Shown one piece after another: positions 12,649-26,500 of a stretch of 64,000 nucleotides of DNA (within the stretch, counting starts at the first letter, position 1; every line of letters begins with the position of its first letter). The notes beneath the pieces are model-generated. The model had not been told where the DNA came from. It worked only from the letters and a program-made list of their open reading frames with translations, and did no database searches. Where the stretch lies: contig NC_079421.1 of NCBI RefSeq assembly GCF_026213295.1, positions 17,672,556 through 17,736,555 of the forward strand, read 5' to 3'. A program made the position numbers and the translations under genes. This DNA is from Gadus chalcogrammus. Its lineage: Eukaryota > Chordata > Actinopteri > Gadiformes > Gadidae.

Positions 12649-15600
12649 CTATGGAGGTTTTCTGTGTTTCTCAGCTTGGCTCTCCTCTCGCCTCTGCATT
12701 TCTTCAGTTGAGAGGGGCTTTGAGGTCCCAACTCCTCCAAACTTTGCTGAGCTGTTCCTGATTCCATAGGTGAAGTAGATAGCAAAGCCTAGAGAATGAA
12801 CCGAGACAAGGAGCGGAAACCCATAACAATGATTCATTTCTTCCAAAAAAATTATATATTATAGATGCACCAGATAACATAGTCCCACCAACTGCAATCC
12901 ACACTGCAAGTGGAATCCAACTGTTCAGGCTCAGCTGCATCATGAGAGCGACGTTAAGGAAGATGCTGATCAGTGGCAAAACAGGCACCAGTGGTACCTA
13001 TCAGCGAAACACACACAGGTATTACGATTTAGAGGATAAATAATGTCAATATAAATAAAGAGAATAATTTCTCAAAAGATCAGATTTTGTTCAACAGAAA
13101 AACAAATGGCTGGTTGCAGTGAAATTGGTAATGAACAGTAAAAAGCAAATGAAAAGGAAAATGACAAGGAAGTTGAAGCCTACCTTGAACGAGTATACCT
13201 CTACGGTCTGAGGCTGCCGCCAAATGATGAGCAGGCACAGTAATGATAGTAGGGTCAGAATGGCACAATTAGCAACCACTGAATACTGGCCCAGCACCAA
13301 CTCATTCCAGCATATACCCAGAACTGAGCAAAGAATGAGGACCAAACCTACTACAGGGAATAAGGAAATATGGACATGTTAGAAAGAGTACTTATTTCTT
13401 TATCTTACAAGATTATTATATCATCATGATAGAACTGAACCAATCAATAATGAATATTTTTCACAGGCCAGTAATCTGCTATTGCTAAGTATCAGTGTAA
13501 TCCAAAATCCAGGAGCTGTCATTTTTGATTTATTTATTTAAACTCTAAAATTCAACTGTGGTCCAGTTTAACATTTTGACTGGACCATGATTATGACAAC
13601 CCAAAGATTAGGTCTACGATCTACAAAAGGATATGAGGTTTGGAAACCTTACACAGGACAGCAGTGGTGCCGTAAGCAATGCTCCCTGATAGGTTGGTGG
13701 GGATTTCCGTCTTGGGTCGCAGCAGTCTCATTGGTGTGAATGCCTCCACAAGCTCTTTAACGGGTTCCTTCCCCTCACGGTGAATATTTTGATCACTGCC
13801 CGCCTCAGCCAACATCCGTGTCTTGAGGCCATCATCCGGAATACTAGGCTGGTACCTGAAACCAAAATAGCAACGAGAACCTCCACTTTACTATTTTGCT
13901 ATTATTGTACACTGTGGACATTGGAGTTACAACCTAAAACCTTTTGGGTTACATCCCAGAACCTTTGGGATTCATGTTAAGAAACACTACCACTACAAAC
14001 ATCATGATATATGGTAGTACATATAGATACCATCATATATAGATAACCACATAGGACTAACCTGAGAACAAGCACACAAAGAGCCACCAGTGTATAGGCT
14101 AGCAGAGTCCCTATTGACATCAGGTCCACCAGAACATCCAGGTCAAAGAGCAGCGCCATGGGAGCTGCAATGGCAGAAACAGTTCCCTCACAATTCACTG
14201 GGGTTCGGAGCTCTGCACGACTTTTAATGTGAGGTCAAAGGTTTGAGCGGAATAAAAACATTATATAGCCTATAGGAAGCGTCCTAGTTCATATAACTTG
14301 AACTCCTCTCACCTGCCACCACACCGGATATTACTGTGGCCAGCAAAGGCGTCTTGGTTTTCTCACAAATTTGCGAGAGGAAGCTGAATATCAGGCCGTC
14401 AGATGCCATAGCATGGATCACACGTGGCAAGGGGAGCATGCATCCGAGCAAACTGAGGACCAGAATCAAACAGACTGAAGCATTAACAGAAGCTAGTTCG
14501 GTCTCTGATTAGTATTATAGAAACAGAAAGTTACCCCATCACATGGGCCATTAGTCGTCATCCTAATGTAAATAAATGACTTATTAACCTGCGGTTAATA
14601 AATGTGGTCTCATTTGTTTCTCATAATGTATGTGCGAAGTGGGTGTCTGAGAAGGCAAAGGGGTGGGCCAGGTTCAGCCTGAGGACCTTTTTAACGGGTC
14701 TCTATCTATCGGCAACATTAGACAACAGTTAAAAAATGAAAGAGATTCCACTGGTGGAATGCCCAAAAGCTAGAGCGTGATAACTAAAACATTTTTTAAA
14801 TTGTCATAGTGCATTGACGTGTAATGAGATGAGAATGGACACTGGCTTAAGAAAGTATCGGTTGCTTGTGTCTTCTTGGCCTTGGTACCTTGTTGAAAGG
14901 GCGCACAGGGAGCCCACAGCTACCACATAGCGGCCGTGTGCCAGGTCCACAAAGTCGAAGGCTTTGGGCAGGGGGGTCTGCGTGTCTAGGAGGTAGTAGG
15001 GCATCATCAGGGTGAGGGCTGTAGACACCCCAGAGTAGGCCACGAAACAGCAGAGCAGTGAAGCCACGATGCTGACGGGGATGGACTGCCTGGGGTTCAG
15101 GGCCTCTTCAGCTGTCGGTGAAAGAAAAGCACGTCTTTTAGCCTGAGCCATCACCGAAGGGCACTTATACTTTAAAGGATATTGAACTGTCACACCTGAA
15201 GCAGCGATGCAGTCGAAGCCAACAAAGGCGTAGAAGCACGTCGCTGCCCCAGACAGGATTCCACGGATGCCAAATGGAGCAAAACCACCAAGGCCGAATC
15301 CCTTCTCAATAAGTCTAGATTTAGTATTGACACAGAGCACATATTTAATGCATTGGGTGAAATTCAGGTAGCTTGCGCCTTAGTAGTTTTGTTGTTCAGT
15401 GACCGTATTGTCTCACTCTGGGTCTGTAACATTGGTGGCATTGATGTAGTCGTCCAGAGTAAGGCTCCAATTTGCTCGGTCTCCCTTCACCAAGCCCGCG
15501 ACGAACACAAACCCCAGCACCGTCACGTTGATCCCCGTAAAGATCTTGCCCATCAGCGCCGACTCGCTCACGCCAAATGACAGCAGTGCTGCGTGGGTGT

Positions 15601-16806
15601 TAACACTCAGACAAAGCCAAACAGACCTTCTGGCTCTGCTGAGATATTCATCACATTAAGAAATGCCAATGCTATGACTAACTACATCAGTACTTAGTCA
15701 TTTATTAGCAGACACTTTTATCCAAAGCGACTTGAGTGATTTTACATACAGCTACATTAAGGAGCACCTAGGGGTAAGACAGCTTGCTCAAGGATGCAAA
15801 CAGGTAGGTGCTTTGAGAAGTGGGAGAGGATTGGACCCATCAACTTCTGGTTGGCAATCACACAACCCATACCCACTACACTATCCTGCCTCCTGCTGTG
15901 ATCTAAGCATCTCAAAATGTCAGAATCAACTCACTATACTGTTTAGCGTATACCAAACAATAATATCCCAATAACATCAATCAAGGTGTTGCCTTACCTG
16001 TGACCAGAAGGATTAACAGCACAGCCAGTATGTCAGGGTATTCAGAGAACATAGTCCCGGAAAGGTTTATCGGAATGGAGTTTTTGATCCACTGTGAGAT
16101 AGCCAGGCCTACCAGGTTATCAAATGTCAAGCTCCAGGCTCGTGCAACACTGGCAGTGGCTAGGGAGAGGAACATGAAAAGAGATGAAAGATGAAGAAAA
16201 GAACACAGGAAGTTCCTGAGGTCATGTTTGATAACCTTCCCATACTCATGTATGCTATTCCAATCATATAATGGACAAGTCATAGATTAGGTATTAGGAT
16301 TTGAATGTTGTCTCTAAACTATGTAATAACATTATTTAAGCAACATGAACTTTGTGTGTTTGAAAACTGGCTGAAACATCGGTAAAATACCAATTGAATA
16401 TTTCCCCCCACGCCACCGGCTTCGTGTGTGACTCACCGATGATGTAGGACAAAATGAGGACCCAGCCAACGATGAAAGCCCAAATCTCCCCCACTGTCAC
16501 GTAGCAATACACATAGGCTGAGCCAGCTCTGGGCACACGGGCACCGAACTCAGCGTAACACAAGCCCGCCAGGATGGAAGAGACGGCCGCTATCAAGAAG
16601 CACAGCGCAATGGCCGGCCCTGCCTTCTCTTTGGCCACCTCTCCACAGAGCACGTAGACCCCTGCACCCAGGGTGGCGCCCACCCCGAGAGAGATGAGGT
16701 CCAGGGTGGTCAGGCACCGGGCAAACTGGGAGCCCACCTGCCGGTTGTCCAGGGGGATCCGACGCAGCAGCATCTTGCCCCAGCACACCAGTCGTCTGTC
16801 CGTCAT
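12649..16806 (-). CDS. slc7a3: Cationic amino acid transporter (SLC7A1-3 family, SLC7A3-like), complete
   Basis: Eleven coding exons: 16806-16437, 16159-15998, 15588-15417, 15314-15196, 15111-14889, 14452-14313, 14164-14062, 13855-13653, 13347-13184, 12997-12889 and 12788-12649. They total 1,905 nt (634 aa), all with GT-AG ends and matching phases; human SLC7A3 has 619 aa. The family is a 14-helix plasma-membrane uniporter for arginine, lysine and ornithine. Visible signatures are [26 protein letters not shown], the loop VGEIWAF whose Glu falls at residue 107 (the essential Glu of CAT1), [41 protein letters not shown] and IIWRQPQ. An NVTD sequon follows TM4-5. The exon 1/2 join makes SYIIAT where the family usually has SY(V/I)IGT. 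The C-terminal tail is charged and ends HRKPP. Assignment to SLC7A3 rather than SLC7A1/2 leans on the foxo4 neighbour. Confidence 0.92.
15690..15910. mobile_element. Dispersed teleost repeat (SINE/MITE-like) in slc7a3 intron 2
   Basis: It contains the block ACTTTTATCCAAAGCGACTT at about 15,713-15,733, then a GGGTAAG...CTTGCTCAAGGA stretch and a CACTACACTATCCTGCC end. From memory this head motif is widespread in fish genomes. Related heads occur at about 31.71 kb and 35.94 kb here. The family name was not determined. Confidence 0.65.
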
Positions 16807-18839
<2,033 letters not shown>

Positions 18840-20465
18840 ACTGACTTCATTTCCCAACAGCCCAGGTTGCGCAGGCGCAGATCAGTTTGTCTGACAGTGG
18901 TAAACAGACGTCAGAAGGGAGTCTTCGCCTCGAGTAAAAACAAAACAAAACAAAACAAATCAAAAAGATGTTGGATGAATATGCCTTCGGAGATCGGAAA
19001 TGACAGGAAGTCGTTGAAAACTCACTCGTCAGTGAACCTGAGTGCCAGAGAGGATTTACCGGATCGTTTTACAGACTTTTTTCACGGATTATAAACTCTG
19101 AAACTGCCGGATCTTCCCAGCTAGGTGGCTATCGGGCTGTTTTCAAAGGGCGGCGAGTTTGCCGACAGAAGACGTGGGACCTAAAAATCTCGGGAAACCT
19201 TGAGGAAGTCGACCCTGGCGTTTATTAAACGGTCCCGCGCTCCGAGAATCAGCATTGTTGGGCCGGGTCGGGGGATTGGCGTGTACCGTGAGCATCGTGT
19301 GCCGCGTCGCAGCGTCGACCAACATGGCAGATGGTGACATGCGCCTACCCACAATGTGTTGGAGCGTGCAGACCTGAACCCTCAAACTACGGACTTTACT
19401 ACATACATATTTTTACTCAATATATATATTTTTTGTATTTGTAGGACTTGCAAGGAACTTTTACGAATGCTTTCCGTGTTATTTAACTGAGCTTGTGCGT
19501 TTGTAAAACTCTTATTTATCTGGCGACCCCGATGAATATAGGCCATAGACGCGGTAAACAGCGTACATTTACTATTAGTAAATAGTCAGTTCCCTGCATT
19601 ATTGAACTAATCTATTACACCCCATTTGAACGTGAACATCTGACTGGCATTTATATTCTAAGAAGGTGTGTTTGTGGATTTGATTCGGTTTTGGTGTCAT
19701 TTCAGGAGCGAGAGGCGATTTTAGCGGGTGTTGCATAGACATCGCGTTGTTTACAACTGGAGAAGGAGGATCTCCGCTCCTCTGTAACGGTGATCTGTTG
19801 ATATACCTTTTGTTGATCGCATTGCTATACAGTAAAAGTATTTCTGGATATGTTTATATACGTATCGTGCGATACATAATAATACTTAACATAATAATTA
19901 ATTAAATATAGCCACACGTGGTACGGAATAGGTTTGAAAGTATTTCAATTCGTTTTATTTACACAAATTATCAGCATAAAATAAAAATAAATAAGAAACA
20001 CCACGCATTAAATGTGTAGATCATGTTAATCGGGTGTGACAGATTTTAAACTCAGATTATTTCAGATATAGCATTTTCGTAACCGTAAATAATATAACGG
20101 TAGAAGTGACATTTTTATTATAATTATTATGTGAGTTTTATCATAATTTTATTGTTTTGGTACAACTCTTTTCCTTTGTTCTTGTAATCAGACAAAGGAA
20201 TTCTCATCTCAGCTCTATGAAACCCGAAGGTTTATGATAGTTACTATTAAGGAGATTATTTGGGTTCCCTAATCTCCAAACTCAGGATTAACAGAGGCTA
20301 TTGGTGTATCCAGATTATTGCGTCTCTTTTCTGGGCCTACTGTTTACCCCCTAGTACTTGGGACATATTGTTTCAATACTCACAAGTTGTTGACTTTGCA
20401 ACAATCGCATTTGGCCAATTGGAGTTCAACTATATTTATTTATCTTATATTGCTCACTCTTCACC
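18840..20465 (+). promoter_or_regulatory. foxo4: Probable promoter and 5' leader of foxo4
   Basis: The region lies directly before the foxo4 start codon and has no protein-like frame. An NRF1-type palindrome TGCGCAGGCGCA lies at 18,868-18,879, and CpG-richer sequence spans about 18.86-19.35 kb, suggesting a TATA-less start near the left end and a leader of up to about 1.5 kb. Several short upstream ATGs would precede the real start. No cap site could be fixed from sequence alone. Confidence 0.4.
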
Positions 20466-22745
20466 ATGGAGGACTCATCGGTAACCCCCATCGACCCAGA
20501 TTTTGAACCTAAGAGCAGACCGAGGTCATGCACATGGCCGCTCCCGAGACCCGACATCTCAGCTGTCAAGCCAGAGGGGGCAGACGGCTCAGAGTCCGCT
20601 GCTGGAACCCCTCCCGCCGAGGAAGATAAACACGAGTCCCAGCCAATCACATCCGAGCCCGAGAAAGTTGCGGCCGCCGAGGGAGGTGTCGGGGTGGGGG
20701 TGGGCGGGGGGACGCCCCGAAAAGGCTCATCCAGGCGCAATGCATGGGGCAACCAGTCGTACGCAGACCTCATCAGTCAGGCCATTGAAAACTCCCCCGA
20801 GAAGCGGCTCACCCTGGCACAGATCTACGACTGGATGGTGAAGACTGTGCCTTACTTCAAAGACAAAGGGGACAGCAACAGTTCTGCAGGATGGAAGGTG
20901 CGTATATAAAGTATACTGTTTTGTTAAGAAGTCAAGTCTCTGGTGGAAATAAATATTTAGCCGTTTCAAGTACTGCACAAACACTTTGTATAAATATAAA
21001 CTAGGTTGCGTGAGTCACAGCCCGAAATAAATAGAATTAGATCAGGTTTAGCTTCATGCCTTTGGTTTGGTAATCGATACACCCCCAAATTCTGTGGTTG
21101 AAAAATAAATCCGCTCGGAAGACCCTAGTCATTTAACATCGCCCTGTTTGTGTCCTCTCTCTCTCTCCAGAACTCCATCCGCCACAACCTCTCACTCCAC
21201 AACAAGTTCCTGAAGGTGCACAACGAGTCCACGGGGAAGTCCTCCTGGTGGATGCTCAACCCCGAGGGCGGGAAGATGGGCAAGGCGCCGCGGCGTCGCG
21301 CCGCCTCCATGGACAACAGCAGCAAGCTGCTGAAGAGCCGCATGCGCGCCAAGCAGACCAAGAAGCTGGCGGGCGCGGCGGCCCTCGGGGGCGCGCCGGG
21401 GGCCCTGCAGGGCGAGGGCCCGGCGGGATCCGGGGGCGGCGACAGCCCCAACTCCTCCCAGCAGTTCGGCAAGTGGGGGGTGAGCAGCGGCAGCCCGTCG
21501 TCCCGCGGCAGCCTGGACGAGCCCGACATCTGGACCAGCTTCCGGCCGCGCACCAGCTCCAACGCCAGCACGCTGAGCGGGCGGCTGTCGCCCATCGCGC
21601 CGGGCCAGGAGGAGGAGGAGGACCTGCCCGAGGAGGGGCTCCTGGGGGGGTACTCGAGCGGCGGCCTGCCCCAGAGCCTCGCCGAGACCCTGATGGAGGA
21701 GCTGGACCTGATCGACGGCCTGACGCTGATGACGAGCCACGCGGGCGGGGCCAGCCCCAGCCCGGCGCCGGCCGCCGCCGCCCCGACCCCGCTGCCCTCG
21801 GCCTCCACCCTGCTGCCCCGCGGCACCGGCTTCCACTCCTTCTGCCAGCTGCCGCAGAGCCCCGGCCACGCCAGCGCCGCGCAGCCCATCCCCTCCCCCC
21901 GCGGGGCCGGCAACACCAAGCCCGCAAACTTTGGCAACTCCCTCTTCAACCCCATGCCCAGCCCCGGGTCCCGCGGGTCGGGCCACTACGGGAGCCACGT
22001 GCCGTCCAGCCTGGAGGCCCTGCTCACCTCGGACTCCCCTCCCCCCGCAGACATCCTGATGACCCAGGTGGACCCCCTCGTGGCCGGGCCGGGGGGCCTG
22101 GGACTGATGGGTCTGGGCAGGCCCAAGCCCAACCAGCTTCTCCTGGGCAAAGGCCTGGAGCCCAACAGTGGGGGCCCTATGGGCCTGCAGGCCCAGCTAC
22201 AGCCTCAGCACCACATCCACCAGCAACAACAACAACAATCACAGCAGCAACAACACCAGCAACAACAACAACAACAACACCAGCAGCAACAACAACAACA
22301 ACAACACCAGCAGCAACAACAACACCAGCATCAGCAGCAGCAGCAGCTTCTCTCTCAGATGGGTCGGGAGATGATCCTCTCTGGCATGGGCCAGGACCTT
22401 CCCCAGCTCTCCCCTCTAAAGGCGCAGCATAGCCCGGGGCCCGCCGGGGGACCCCACCACGGAGGGACCATGTCCTCCCTGGCCAGCCCCGGCGTGGGTC
22501 TGCAGGGCTTCGGTCAGTTCGGCCCGCCCTCCTGCTTCCTGCCCAGCCAGGACCGGCTGCCCACCGACCTGGACATCGAGATGTTCACCGAGAACCTGGA
22601 CTGCGACGTGGACTACATCATCAACAGCGACCTCATGGACGCGGAGGGCATCGACTTCAACTTTGACCCCATCATGCCGGGGGGCCAGGGCTACGGGGGC
22701 CCTGCCACCACGCAGAGCTCCTCCCACACATGGGTGCCCAGCTAA
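20466..22745 (+). CDS. foxo4: Forkhead box O transcription factor, FOXO4-type, complete
   Basis: Two coding exons, 20466-20897 and 21171-22745, encode 668 aa (human FOXO4: 505). The ATG has a strong context, caccATGg. Residues 90-185 form the forkhead domain, including [50 protein letters not shown] and GKSSWWMLNP. The intron falls inside the forkhead (WK|NS), as in other FOXO genes. All three AKT sites are present: RPRSCT at T23, RRRAAS at S190 and RPRTSS at S274. They predict insulin/PI3K-driven nuclear exclusion. LEALLTSD, PADILMTQVDP and a C-terminal activation segment (LDIEMFTENLDC to FNFDP) follow. Choices such as [17 protein letters not shown] and KVHNE favour FOXO4 over FOXO1, 3 or 6. 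A long Gln/His tract at residues 495-537 and Gly/Pro/Ala-rich linkers explain the extra length. FOXO factors bind GTAAACA-type sites and drive stress, metabolic and cell-cycle genes. Confidence 0.96.
22221..22348 (+). repeat. foxo4: CAR-codon tract encoding a Gln tract with spaced His
   Basis: CAG/CAA repeats broken by CAC/CAT codons, in frame, cover foxo4 residues 495-537 between the LMTQVDP motif and the C-terminal activation segment. Most codons are CAA within mixed CAA/CAG blocks, which slows slippage compared with pure CAG. Confidence 0.95.
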
Positions 22746-25700
22746 GCTGACCGCCCCTCCCCCCCGTTGCCACGACAGCCAGGTACGGCGTTCTCTCTCT
22801 CTGGCCAGCTTTGGCCAAACATTTCTGTGGTTAACTTTGAACACATCCTTTTTTTCTCTCTCCACTGCAACTGAAATGTCCTTTCCTCCTCAGGGAACGA
22901 AGCCCAATCACAAAGATGACCTCAAAACAAAACTCTACAAACTCAAGTGGTGCATTCCCCTCCATGTACGCAGATGCAGATCTGTTTTTCAAAAGCCGCT
23001 GTTTATTTTGGACGCAAAGACAAAAACCAGACCTCAACCACATCATGTGCCAAGACACAAGGGGGGGAGGGGGAGTTAGACTTCTATGCACAGCTTTTTA
23101 TTATATAACCTGCAGACAGTACTTCTTCGACGATGTGACACCCAAGTATGTATAGCTTCAGGGCGGGAGGCCGCACATGCAGCCTGAAAGAAACGGCCAG
23201 TTGACCTCACAGAACCACACTTTCAAGACCTATTTCTCTCACGTGAAATGCCGGGCCATGGAAAAATTGAAAATAGGAAATAAATTAAATATGACGGATA
23301 AGGATTTGGAACCATTGCGAGCACTTCTGCAAACGCTGTCCTCAAAATAACCAATCTAGGGGGGGAGGGCTCTGAAGAGGGGAAAGTCTTTTCTGGAAAG
23401 CCGAGCGTTCGCCCTTCGGCTGCGCTCGGACCACCTGTACCGAGCTGTGGTCACCGAGAGGTACGAAACGTGTGATTCTTGCTTTTGATTTGTTTTTTCT
23501 CACTGAAAATGTTGTGATTTGAACAAGTGGATATGATGAATTTGCAGTTTGGGCTTTCTTGATTGTGTGTTCAAAGTGACACAGAAACCACAGAGGCGCA
23601 GTTTCACTAACAAAATGAAGAAATGTGTTTTTTAACTCATACCTGGGGCATTCAAGCGTAAATCTATGTTGGCAGCGTAATGGTAGAAAAGGTGTTATGT
23701 TTGTCTAAATATGGCCTATGATTTTGTTTTAGATTTGTTTTCCGAGAGTTTGTGCATTTTTTTTAAGCACTTAACATTTCCTGTATTTCGTGAGACTCGT
23801 ACACAGGGACCCTAGCAGACTGTTCCACTTAGAGCCTAAGTCCCGCCCCTTCCGCTGTCCCCAATTTCACCTTATTTTGGAAAAAATATCACAGTCAATG
23901 GCGTTATGACGTCACAAACACAACTTTTGGGTGTGTAGTCTTTCTCATTGCGTATCTTGTACTTCCGTCGTTCTACGAATTGAAAAAGATCAGCAAACGT
24001 GTAATTCATAACACAATTCAAACAGGATCAGACAATGATGAGTCTTTGGCCGTCGACTACAGGACACATTTCCTCCGAAATGGGGGCCAGTGGACGGGGC
24101 TTGACTTGGGCTCTATGTTAGGTTCAACTCTTAAGAAAATGTGTAAAGGCGGTTAGGTTTGTTTTGTAGCCATTGTACATGTCACAGTATGCAGATTAAT
24201 GAGACCTAATTAAGATCTCGAATGAAAACTTAAAAGATATTTTCTTGAAGGGTTGTCATATTTAAGTTTTCCTGGCATATTGTCTGTATCCCTTTAAATC
24301 GGGGATGATGATTTTTAATGTGAGATTATAATCTCACATATTAAGCTTTTGTTAAACAGTACTAATAGTCCTTTTGGATAAATTAATACTATGTGTGAAA
24401 ACTATGAAAAACAGAATATATTTCACTATAGTTTTTAATATACAGTTTAGATGGACGTAATTAATTAAATGATATGAATATATTACTAATCAGAGGCAAA
24501 GGTTTTTTATATTCTGAGAAAGCATTTTCAGATAATTTTTAACGGTCATTTTCTACACTTATTTTTGTAAATGTTGAGATGCATGTAGATTTTAACCAAA
24601 GGAACACTAACATGTGCATGGCAGTTCAGGAGTGGGACACAGTAAACCTCAGCTAAGGCAGGCTTCGCTTAGTAGGCTATGCCTCCTTTAAGAAATGTCA
24701 CCTTTACAATTAAAATGAAATCACACGTAGGCCTACCTGGCCATCGTTAGTTATCAATTGTATGCCTCAAAGTTCACGGCCTCTTGCCACTTCTAAAATT
24801 GAGTAAAACAAAAGAAATATGGCGAGAGTTTAACTTATGTCAGATGGTCATCTCACCGGAGACGCGATGCAACGATTCACTCTCAGGAACCGAATCCTGT
24901 GCACTGGACTTCTCAGAGATAATCACAGGATTATTAAAGTATTTATTTTACATTGTGGGACTTTTAAATGTTCCAAACAACTGGAAAAGCAACCGCTCTT
25001 ATTTTGCTCACTTTCTGGGGCCCTATGTGATTTTTAATTGACACACACAAAAAGTTTATCTGAAATTAATTTTAGATTATGAAGTTGTACTTTGATATAC
25101 AAAGAGCTCACTAAGCAATGTACACAGAGACTATCCCTTAATGTTTGACTGCCAACATTGAACACTATAGCATGTAGCTAGCAAGATTAACTTGTATAAT
25201 TTCTTTGTTACCCCACCTAATCTTTGTGCATTGTGTTAGCCTTAACGTTTGTATTTAACTTGTGCATAACCGGTGAAGGTAATTTCATGTCAACTCTTTG
25301 TTTGCTTTGTTTTTTTATGTTTGTTTATCGGAATTTTCACCAGAAAGTTATCCCTTTTTCCTTCTATATTCATACAATTTCTATATTCATACATTTTCAG
25401 TAGCTATGTCAATATGTTAGAATCAATTTTTCATTTTTTTGACTCTTCTTGAACTGGTGCTAGAGGTCATTGATTGTTTCACTGGGTGCATATTTACATC
25501 TAATCAGGGCCTGTACGTAATCAGTGTATAATAAGGACCGTATTGCCCTGAAAGTGAGCCTACAACAAACATTGCTTTTTCCGTGTATGTATATTACCAA
25601 AATATAAAAGAAAACGGGCTATTCCCACAATGATCAATTATTGGTTAAGGGGAGGGTATATATATAAATATCTAAAAATATTTTTGGACTAGCTAAAATA

Positions 25701-26500
25701 CATGCTCTTAAGAACCAGTTGTTTTCGGTTATAAACTACTGTGTATATATATAAAAAATGCAGCCATTAAAAATCTAATTGATATCTGGAATTAGCAGTA
25801 TTTGGTAAACTATAGGCAATTCACCCCGCTGCTGGCTCCTTATAACCCCAACGATGGTGGTTTTTCCTTTGTAATTCCCTCTCCAATTAAAGTTTATTTT
25901 CCCCTTTGGTTTACTCTTAACCTTGTTATATTGTAGCCCTTAGTATGTTTTATTAACTGAAATTGCCCCATTTGATGCAGTATTTTAGCATTTGGATCAG
26001 GTTCATTATATTTTCCAATTGGGGACTTTGGGCCTGGGTTGTGCTTAAGCCAACGTTTATTATTATAAATAATTAGATTTTCTATTCTGCTCCCCAAACT
26101 ATCTTTTCACTTTGTTATCCTCATACAATTTAAGTTAACAGCTCTGACCTTTGGAAAATAAATATTTTTTTAATCCATTTGGGCAAATGCATTTTTGGTT
26201 TGTACTTTAGTTGACTTACCAGTTGAAATCCATCATGGTTGATATGATGATGGCAGACGCCATGGACACCGGCAGGTGGATACTGAGCAGCTACGCCTGT
26301 CTGCCGTTAGAGGGCGCTGTTAAATAATGATGCAGGTGGTGTTGCATTTCGTGTGGGTCACTGTCAGTCAAATATCAAATCAGCCATTAACTGTTATCTT
26401 AATGAAAGTGGATACATAGAAAATATCTAAACACGGTACTTTCACACGACTGTCAGGAATTTACTTTTGTTATCGTTTTTCAATAATTTTCTTAAAAGGT
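22746..26500 (+). other. foxo4: Probable 3'UTR of foxo4, with an intron at 22,783-22,893
   Basis: Downstream of the stop, CCAG|GTACGG at 22,782/22,783 and a pyrimidine-rich CTTTCCTCCTCAG acceptor ending at 22,893 bound a 111-nt intron. FOXO genes typically carry a third, mostly non-coding exon, so this fits. The rest is AT-rich with no coding frame. Plus-strand AATAAA signals at about 23.28, 26.16 and 26.52 kb are candidate ends; the last would nearly meet the 3' end of the convergent sestrin gene. Confidence 0.5.

Noticed and set aside
21125..22432. Large open frames in other frames across foxo4 exon 2 (276 aa and 268 aa antisense, 394 aa sense)
   Set aside because: Very high GC content removes stop codons in all frames; the products are Arg/Ala/Gly/Pro-rich and match no family, while the foxo4 frame carries all conserved motifs.
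26223..26330. Short plus-strand frame starting MVDMMMADAMDTG
   Set aside because: Only 30 codons, no homology, and it lies in the foxo4 3' region; kept out as chance.
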